From: an uncultured Bacteroides sp.
Lineage (GTDB): Bacteria > Bacteroidota > Bacteroidia > Bacteroidales > Bacteroidaceae
Direction: 5' to 3'
Length of the DNA: 9,498 nucleotides
NCBI GenBank assembly: GCA_900546355.1
Contig: URCM01000111.1
Span: forward strand, 1 to 9,498
In this document: piece by piece, positions 5,359 through 9,498 of the stretch
How the letters are laid out: each line of letters opens with the position of its first letter
How positions within the stretch are numbered: position 1 is the stretch's first letter
Translations under genes and position numbers: made by a program
Notes under the pieces: generated by a model
What the model was told of the DNA's origin: nothing
The model's database searches: none
The model's input: the letters and a program-made list of their open reading frames with translations, nothing else

Positions 5359-6570
5359 TCAGCTATTCATAAATAAATTCATAAACTCGTCTTTTTCCAA
5401 CATGCCGTATCCGCCCTTCTGGCACGACACTTCATCGTAAGCCTGTACTTCGTCCGGCTCGATACCCGGATAATAAATAAGGAAAGGTATCGGTTCTGCT
5501 GTATGCGTACGAAGCTCACAAGGAGTCGGATGGTCGGGAAGTACGGCTATCGCTACCGGTTCGTCCCAATCTTTTATGGCTTCCCAAATGGGCTTAATGG
5601 CACGCTGGTCCAAGTATTCAATGGTTTTCAGCTTCAAGGGGACATTGCCTTCGTGTCCTGCCTCATCGCTCGCTTCGATGTGCAGATATACGAAATCATC
5701 GGTCTGCAGGGCATCGATAGCGGCTTGCGCCTTGCCCTCGTAGTTGGTGGTATAAAGTCCCGTAGCACCTTCCACATCGATGCACCGCAATCCGGCATAG
5801 CGTCCGATGCCCCGGATAAGGTCGACTGCCGTAATCACCGAACCCTTGCGGATAGAGGGGTATTTAGTTGCCAACGGCTCCATTTGCGGACGATTGCCGG
5901 GACTCCAGGGCCAGATACTGTTAGCCGGGTCTTTGCCTTCGCTCGCCCGTTTCAGGTTGAGCGGATGCGAAGCCAATAATTCTTGTGAAGCCAGAATCAA
6001 GCCGTTCAATAAGTCGGCGGTTTCCTGTGCCTCGGGTATCAACGCCTTCACCAGATTCGGGCGGAAGGGTTGCAACGGGACGTCGTGCGGAGGCACGCAA
6101 GCCACGTGCTTGTTTCCGCCTTTCACAACCAACAGATGACGGTATTGTACACCTGTATAAAAATGGATACGTTCATTGCCCAAGCGTTCTTCCAGGAAAC
6201 GGATTAATACATCTGCCTCTTCGGTGGTGATGTGTCCCGCCGAATGGTTTTTCAGGATATCACCTTCTACACACACCAGGTTGCAACGCATCGCCATGTC
6301 ATCAGGCTCCAGGTCGACTCCGATACTGGCGGCTTCCAGCACACCTCGTCCTTCGTACACCGTAGGAAGGTCGTAGCCCATTACCGACATGTTCGCCACT
6401 TCGCTTCCCGGATGAAATCCGTCGGCTACGGTTTTCAGCATACCGGTGCGTCCCATCCGTGCCAGCATATCCATGTAGGGCGTATGGGCATATTGCAATA
6501 AAGTCTTATTTCCCAGGGAGGGGACAGCCCAATCCGCCATCCCGTCTCCTAAAATAATCAGATGTTTCAT
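5359..6570 (-). CDS. apgM: Phosphoglycerate-mutase-like protein, proposed homoserine kinase
   Basis: This 403-residue member of the alkaline phosphatase superfamily belongs to the archaeal-type cofactor-independent phosphoglycerate mutase group (apgM). The metal and catalytic residues are all present: Asp9 (LGDGMAD), the phospho-acceptor Ser56 (PGSEVANMSVMGYD), Asp302 and His306 (SDEAGH), Asp346-His347 (LPDH) and His356 (HTAEP). It should therefore be active as a phosphotransferase. As a mutase it would interconvert 2- and 3-phosphoglycerate. However, it lies 5 bases behind thrA and upstream of thrC, exactly where homoserine kinase (thrB) is expected, and no GHMP kinase is seen. I recall a family of such operon-linked members described as proposed homoserine kinase. 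The fold, catalytic residues and context are seen; the kinase role is inference from context. The ATG at 6570 gives the standard N-terminus MKHLIILGDG. Confidence 0.93.
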   Translation of the reverse strand: MKHLIILGDGMADWAVPSLGNKTLLQYAHTPYMDMLARMGRTGMLKTVADGFHPGSEVANMSVMGYDLPTVYEGRGVLEAASIGVDLEPDDMAMRCNLVCVEGDILKNHSAGHITTEEADVLIRFLEERLGNERIHFYTGVQYRHLLVVKGGNKHVACVPPHDVPLQPFRPNLVKALIPEAQETADLLNGLILASQELLASHPLNLKRASEGKDPANSIWPWSPGNRPQMEPLATKYPSIRKGSVITAVDLIRGIGRYAGLRCIDVEGATGLYTTNYEGKAQAAIDALQTDDFVYLHIEASDEAGHEGNVPLKLKTIEYLDQRAIKPIWEAIKDWDEPVAIAVLPDHPTPCELRTHTAEPIPFLIYYPGIEPDEVQAYDEVSCQKGGYGMLEKDEFMNLFMNS

Positions 6571-6575
6571 ACGTT

Positions 6576-9008
6576 TTAAATATTTGCAATGCTCATAATA
6601 TCGGCAAACACTCCGGCGGCGGTTACTCCCGCACCGGCACCATAGCCTTGGATGAGCATTGGATATTCGTTATATCGTTCAGTGGTCAGGAGGATGATGT
6701 TGTTGCTTCCCGCCAGTTCATAGAACGGATGATGACGGTCTACCTCTACCAATTCTACCACACCTTTTCCATCTTCGAAGCGTGCCACGAAACGCCAGCG
6801 CTTGCCTTCACGCTCCAACACCTTGCGGCGTGCCTCGAAATCAGCATCGAGCGAAGGTATTGTGTGCCAGAAGTTGTCCAGCGAACCTTCGAAGAAACTA
6901 TCGGGGATAAACAAGTGTTTCTCTACATCTTCCTGGTTCAGGCGATAACCTGCTTCACGTGCCAGGATGACCAACTTGCGCACCACATCGGTTCCGCTCA
7001 AGTCAATACGCGGGTCGGGTTCGGAATATCCTTGCTCCTTTGCGTTCCGGATGGTTTGGCTCAAAGGTACATCGGCACTGATTTCATTGAAGATATAATT
7101 CAGCGTGCCGCTCAATACAGCTTCGATTTTCAATATCTTGTCTCCGCTATTAATCAGGTCATTGATGGTATTGATGACCGGAAGTCCTGCTCCTACATTG
7201 GTCTCGAACAAAAACTTCACACCCCGATGGCGGGCTATCCGCTTCAACTCGGCATAAATCTCATAATCCGAAGAAGCCGCAATCTTGTTTGCCGCCACCA
7301 CCGAGATGTTATGTCCCAAGAAGTCTTTATACAAGGAAGCGATTTCTTCACTTGCGGTACAATCCACGAAGACCGAGTTGAAGATGTTCATCCCGATAAT
7401 CTCGTCGTGCAGCACTTGCGTGGACGAAGGCATGCCTTTCTCTTCCAGTTCCTCACGATAATTCGTCAGGTCGATTCCCGCACGGGTGAACATTGCTTTG
7501 TGTCCGTTGGCGATTCCCACCACTTTCAGGTTCAGCCCCCGCTCCTGTTTCAAGCGTTCCTGCTGGCTATGTATCTGGTCTATCAGGCTATGTCCTACCG
7601 TACCGATGCCGCAAATGAAAAGGTTCAACACCTGGTATTCGGAAAGAAAAAACGAGTCGTGTATCACGTTCAAGGTCTTACGCAACGAACCGCCTTCTAC
7701 CACAAAGGAGATATTCGTTTCCGATGCGCCTTGCGCACAGGCTATCACATTGATGCCGTTCCGTCCCAGTGTACCGAAAAGCTTTCCGGCGATGCCCGGC
7801 GTATGTTTCATGTTCTCGCCTACGATAGCCACCGTAGCAAGTCCGCCTTCGGCTTTCATCGGGCTTATTTCCCCCATTTCGATTTCTTTGGCGAACTCTT
7901 CATCGAGTACCTTGCAAGCCAAAGCCGCATCTTCGTTGCGCACGCCGATGGAAGTGGAGTTCTCCGAAGAAGCCTGCGATACGAGGAACACACTGATGCC
8001 ATTCTCCGCCAATGTCTTGAAAATGCGGTAGTTCACACCTATAACACCTACCATACCCAGCCCTGTCATCGTGATGAGGCACGTGTTGTTGATAGACGAA
8101 ATGCCCTTGATGGCTTTCGAAGAATGGTCTGCCTCCTGCTTCACGATGGTGCCCGGTGCGTCGGGATTGAACGTGTTCTTTATTAATATAGGTATATTCT
8201 TATGGCATACGGGATAGATGGTGGGCGGATAAACCACTTTCGCGCCGAAGTTGCAAAGCTCCATTGCTTCCACGTAGCTCAGTTCGGTGATGGGGTAAGC
8301 GGTGCTGATGACACGCGGGTCGGCAGTCATAAATCCGTCTACATCGGTCCAGATTTCCAATACATCGGCATCCAGCGCCGCGGCGATGATAGAAGCGGTA
8401 TAGTCTGAACCGCCCCGTCCCAGGTTGGTCACCTCGCCCGTATCCTTATCGGTAGAGATAAAGCCCGGCACCAGTGATACACGCGGAATCTCGTGGAACG
8501 TTTCGCGTACCAGTTGATTGGTCAGTTCCGAGTCGAGGATATGCTTGTTGTGTTTCTTTTCGGTCTTGATGAACAGGCGCGAGTCGAACCATTGCGCCCC
8601 GTCGATAAGGGTCGCTACGATAATGGAAGACAAACGCTCGCCATAACTCACGATAGTGGCCGAAGTCTTGGGAGAGAGGTCGTGTATCAGGTAAATACCC
8701 TGGAAGATGTCCTTCAACTCGCTCAACAACTCATTCACACAATCGAGAAGCAATTCGCGTTTCTCGCCTGCGGGAATCACCGTATAGACCATTTCGATAT
8801 GGCGGTTCACGATTTCCTTCATCTCCTTTTCGTAACCCGAATCGCCCGATGCCGCCATGTTTGAAGTCTTTATCAGCTTGTCGGTGATGCCTCCCAATGC
8901 CGAAACCACTACGATTACCTTATCATCTATCGCCTCAACGATTTTCTTTACATTCAACATGCTGTTGACAGAACCTACCGACGTTCCGCCGAATTTCAAT
9001 ACTTTCAT
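6576..9008 (-). CDS. thrA: Bifunctional aspartokinase / homoserine dehydrogenase
   Basis: This fused enzyme catalyses the first and third steps of the threonine/methionine branch: aspartate to aspartyl phosphate, and aspartate semialdehyde to homoserine. It has 810 residues, normal for the fusion. The kinase part is about 1-290, with KFGGTSV (5-11), SYGERLS (121-127) and GRGGSDYTAS (197-206). Two ACT regulatory domains follow (about 311-460, including TGLGMVGVIG and VGENMKHTPGIAGK), the expected site of threonine feedback inhibition. The dehydrogenase part (about 460-810) has the NAD(P) loop ICGIGTVG (465-472), AANKIA (572-577) with Lys575, and EPDPRIDLSGTDVVRK (663-678). An ATG 20 codons upstream (9068) is in frame. 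The ATG at 9008 is chosen because MKVLKFGGTSV is the conserved start and the upstream ATG lies inside a hairpin stem. It is the first structural gene of the operon, and a putative attenuator precedes it. Confidence 0.97.
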   Translation of the reverse strand: MKVLKFGGTSVGSVNSMLNVKKIVEAIDDKVIVVVSALGGITDKLIKTSNMAASGDSGYEKEMKEIVNRHIEMVYTVIPAGEKRELLLDCVNELLSELKDIFQGIYLIHDLSPKTSATIVSYGERLSSIIVATLIDGAQWFDSRLFIKTEKKHNKHILDSELTNQLVRETFHEIPRVSLVPGFISTDKDTGEVTNLGRGGSDYTASIIAAALDADVLEIWTDVDGFMTADPRVISTAYPITELSYVEAMELCNFGAKVVYPPTIYPVCHKNIPILIKNTFNPDAPGTIVKQEADHSSKAIKGISSINNTCLITMTGLGMVGVIGVNYRIFKTLAENGISVFLVSQASSENSTSIGVRNEDAALACKVLDEEFAKEIEMGEISPMKAEGGLATVAIVGENMKHTPGIAGKLFGTLGRNGINVIACAQGASETNISFVVEGGSLRKTLNVIHDSFFLSEYQVLNLFICGIGTVGHSLIDQIHSQQERLKQERGLNLKVVGIANGHKAMFTRAGIDLTNYREELEEKGMPSSTQVLHDEIIGMNIFNSVFVDCTASEEIASLYKDFLGHNISVVAANKIAASSDYEIYAELKRIARHRGVKFLFETNVGAGLPVINTINDLINSGDKILKIEAVLSGTLNYIFNEISADVPLSQTIRNAKEQGYSEPDPRIDLSGTDVVRKLVILAREAGYRLNQEDVEKHLFIPDSFFEGSLDNFWHTIPSLDADFEARRKVLEREGKRWRFVARFEDGKGVVELVEVDRHHPFYELAGSNNIILLTTERYNEYPMLIQGYGAGAGVTAAGVFADIMSIANI

Positions 9009-9036
9009 ACGGTTGTTTTGATAAAACTGATTGGTG

Positions 9037-9076
9037 GCACACGATGAACCCTTTAAAATCCGTTTCATCCGTGTGC
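9037..9076 (-). promoter_or_regulatory. Stem-loop just upstream of the thrA start
   Basis: On the minus strand, GCACACGGATGAA (9076-9064) pairs with TTCATCGTGTGC (9048-9037). This makes 12 base pairs with a single bulged G and a 15-base loop. The stem contains the alternative in-frame ATG (9068-9066) and ends 28 bases before the preferred thrA ATG at 9008. It could hide the upstream ATG, stabilise the message or modulate thrA initiation. The structure is seen; its function is inferred. Confidence 0.6.
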
Positions 9077-9100
9077 GATGAATTATAAACTATTGATTTT

Positions 9101-9130
9101 AAAAATGAAGAAATGCCTGCGTCCACAGGC
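9101..9130 (-). terminator. Terminator-like hairpin of the thr leader
   Basis: On the minus strand, GCCTGT (9130-9125) and GCAGGC (9120-9115) form a GC-rich six-pair stem, one pair being a T-G wobble, with loop GGAC. It is followed by ATTTCTTCATTTTT, ending in five T (9105-9101). The stem is short and the T tract is interrupted, so termination may be only partial. The same bases can pair instead with the leader ORF (CTGCCACAGG at 9192-9183), which would abolish the hairpin. Confidence 0.55.
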
Positions 9131-9163
9131 GTGTATCACGTAGAAACACATATATACAATCAC

Positions 9164-9256
9164 TCAACCCCGAGGGGTCATCCCTGTGGCAGATGTATAG
9201 AGGGACATACGCCCCGTGGCACACGTCAGAATGATATGTAGATTGTTTCGGTTCAT
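9164..9256 (-). CDS. thrL: Threonine operon leader peptide
   Basis: This 30-codon frame has ATG at 9256-9254 and TGA at 9166-9164, located between the thrA promoter and a terminator-like hairpin. The peptide reads MNRNNLHIILTCATG, then RMSLYTSATGMTPRG. It has five Thr (codons 11, 14, 21, 24, 27), two adjacent Ile (8, 9) and three Met (1, 17, 26); Thr, Ile and Met are all end products of the pathway that ThrA opens. Its own codons 17-19 and 23-26 form RNA stems that would be masked by a translating ribosome. The ATG follows an A-rich stretch, which favours initiation in Bacteroidales. Codon enrichment is milder than in the enterobacterial thrL, so the assignment rests on position, composition and RNA folding together. 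The role as attenuator leader is inference. Confidence 0.65.
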   Translation of the reverse strand: MNRNNLHIILTCATGRMSLYTSATGMTPRG

Positions 9257-9277
9257 GTATAATTGTTTTGTTGAGCG

Positions 9278-9307
9278 CAAATATAGTAACATTTTTCCAT
9301 AATCAAA
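9278..9307 (-). promoter_or_regulatory. Promoter of the thr operon
   Basis: On the minus strand, TATATTTG (9285-9278) is an exact TAnnTTTG -7 box. A TTTG -33 box stands at 9307-9304, 18 bases upstream, close to the usual spacing. Transcription should start around 9272, about 15 bases before the leader peptide ATG and about 265 bases before the thrA ATG. Confidence 0.8.
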
Positions 9308-9498
9308 TAATTCTATCGTTTTTTTTGAAGAAAATAATTATCACATTGTGCCTTATCCGCGATTATACTGGAACGCACCTATGTGCATCAGCCCATCCAT
9401 ATATATCATAAAGCGTATTATCATATGATTCATGAAGGATGCAATTAAGAAACTGTTTTGAATTTATCGTGTGATGATTTGGGATGAGTTTTTGAGGC
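9308..9498. other. Gene-free right edge upstream of the thr promoter
   Basis: The segment is AT-rich. The longest open stretch reads in from the right edge on the minus strand for about 44 codons to a TAA and has no recognisable protein character. A small hairpin, GCAC-CTAT-GTGC (9375-9386), and a short palindrome, ATCATATGAT, around 9422 are the only structure seen. I cannot support a gene here. Confidence 0.5.

Larger units (their letters stand above)
9101..9256 (-). promoter_or_regulatory. Putative threonine attenuator with alternative stems
   Basis: On the minus strand four segments can pair in exclusive ways. Segment 1, TGTCCCT (9207-9201), pairs with AGGGATG (9185-9179). The overlapping segment 2, CTGCCACAGG (9192-9183), pairs with segment 3, CCTGTGG (9129-9123), and through a bulge with CAG (9119-9117). 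Segment 3 also forms the terminator-like stem with segment 4, GCAGGC (9120-9115). Segments 1 and 2 lie within the leader ORF. A ribosome stalled at Thr codons 11-14 would cover segment 1, free segment 2 and allow the 2:3 antiterminator. Fast translation to the stop would mask or trap segment 2 and allow termination. The pairings are seen; the regulation is inferred from the established thr/his/trp attenuation model. Confidence 0.6.

Noticed and set aside
6648..8186. A 512-codon open frame on the plus strand inside thrA
   Set aside because: It is wholly antisense to the ThrA coding frame, whose motifs are intact throughout. Its translation has no recognisable domain and is Cys/His/Gln-rich, as expected for a shadow of codon bias.
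8935..9126. A 63-codon minus-strand frame overlapping the thr leader and the thrA start
   Set aside because: It begins at a GTG inside the terminator-like stem and runs out of frame into the conserved thrA N-terminus. The 30-codon leader frame fits position and composition better.
9308..9498. The 3' end of a minus-strand gene reading in from the right edge (about 44 codons)
   Set aside because: The translation has no family character and the segment is AT-rich with stops in all other frames; there is not enough to call it.

Overview
The window looks like chromosomal DNA of a gut-type Bacteroidales bacterium (Bacteroides, Phocaeicola or a close relative). Pointers to this are TAnnTTTG-type -7 promoter boxes in front of several genes, start codons preceded by A-rich sequence rather than a Shine-Dalgarno motif, and a threonine operon in the order thrA (fused aspartokinase/homoserine dehydrogenase) - phosphoglycerate-mutase-like gene - thrC. 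The assignment rests on these features, not on a search.

Left half, plus strand. Bases 1-241 hold at most the last codons of an upstream gene, a long fold-back repeat (86-165) and a very good bidirectional terminator (242-272). Then come a small outer-membrane beta-barrel protein (396-950), a gap with two hairpins and a 2.65-copy 23-bp tandem repeat, a cytidylate-kinase-like P-loop protein (start best placed at 1280) followed 21 bases later by a YfcE-type metallophosphoesterase, and a dTDP-glucose 4,6-dehydratase (rfbB/rmlB).

Middle. The gap between rfbB and the convergent thrC holds a 188-bp MITE-like element (16-bp terminal inverted repeats) and a heptamer array (ATTCTTC, 6.4 copies) that contains the thrC stop codon and faces an inverted partial copy of itself.

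Right half, minus strand. This is the threonine operon, read from about 9270 down to 3896: promoter, a 30-codon leader peptide rich in Thr/Ile/Met codons, mutually exclusive RNA stems ending in a terminator-like hairpin, a second hairpin just before the thrA start, then thrA, apgM and thrC. ThrA makes aspartyl phosphate and reduces the later semialdehyde to homoserine. ThrC converts O-phosphohomoserine to threonine. No GHMP-type homoserine kinase (thrB) is present; the apgM-like protein, 5 bases behind thrA, occupies its place and is the proposed source of the missing kinase activity. A 134-bp inverted-repeat element fills nearly all of the apgM-thrC gap.

The most interesting signal is the thrA leader (9101-9256), which has all the parts of a translation-coupled threonine attenuator and was found by reading the minus strand upstream of thrA. 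Bases 9308-9498 show no gene that I can support.
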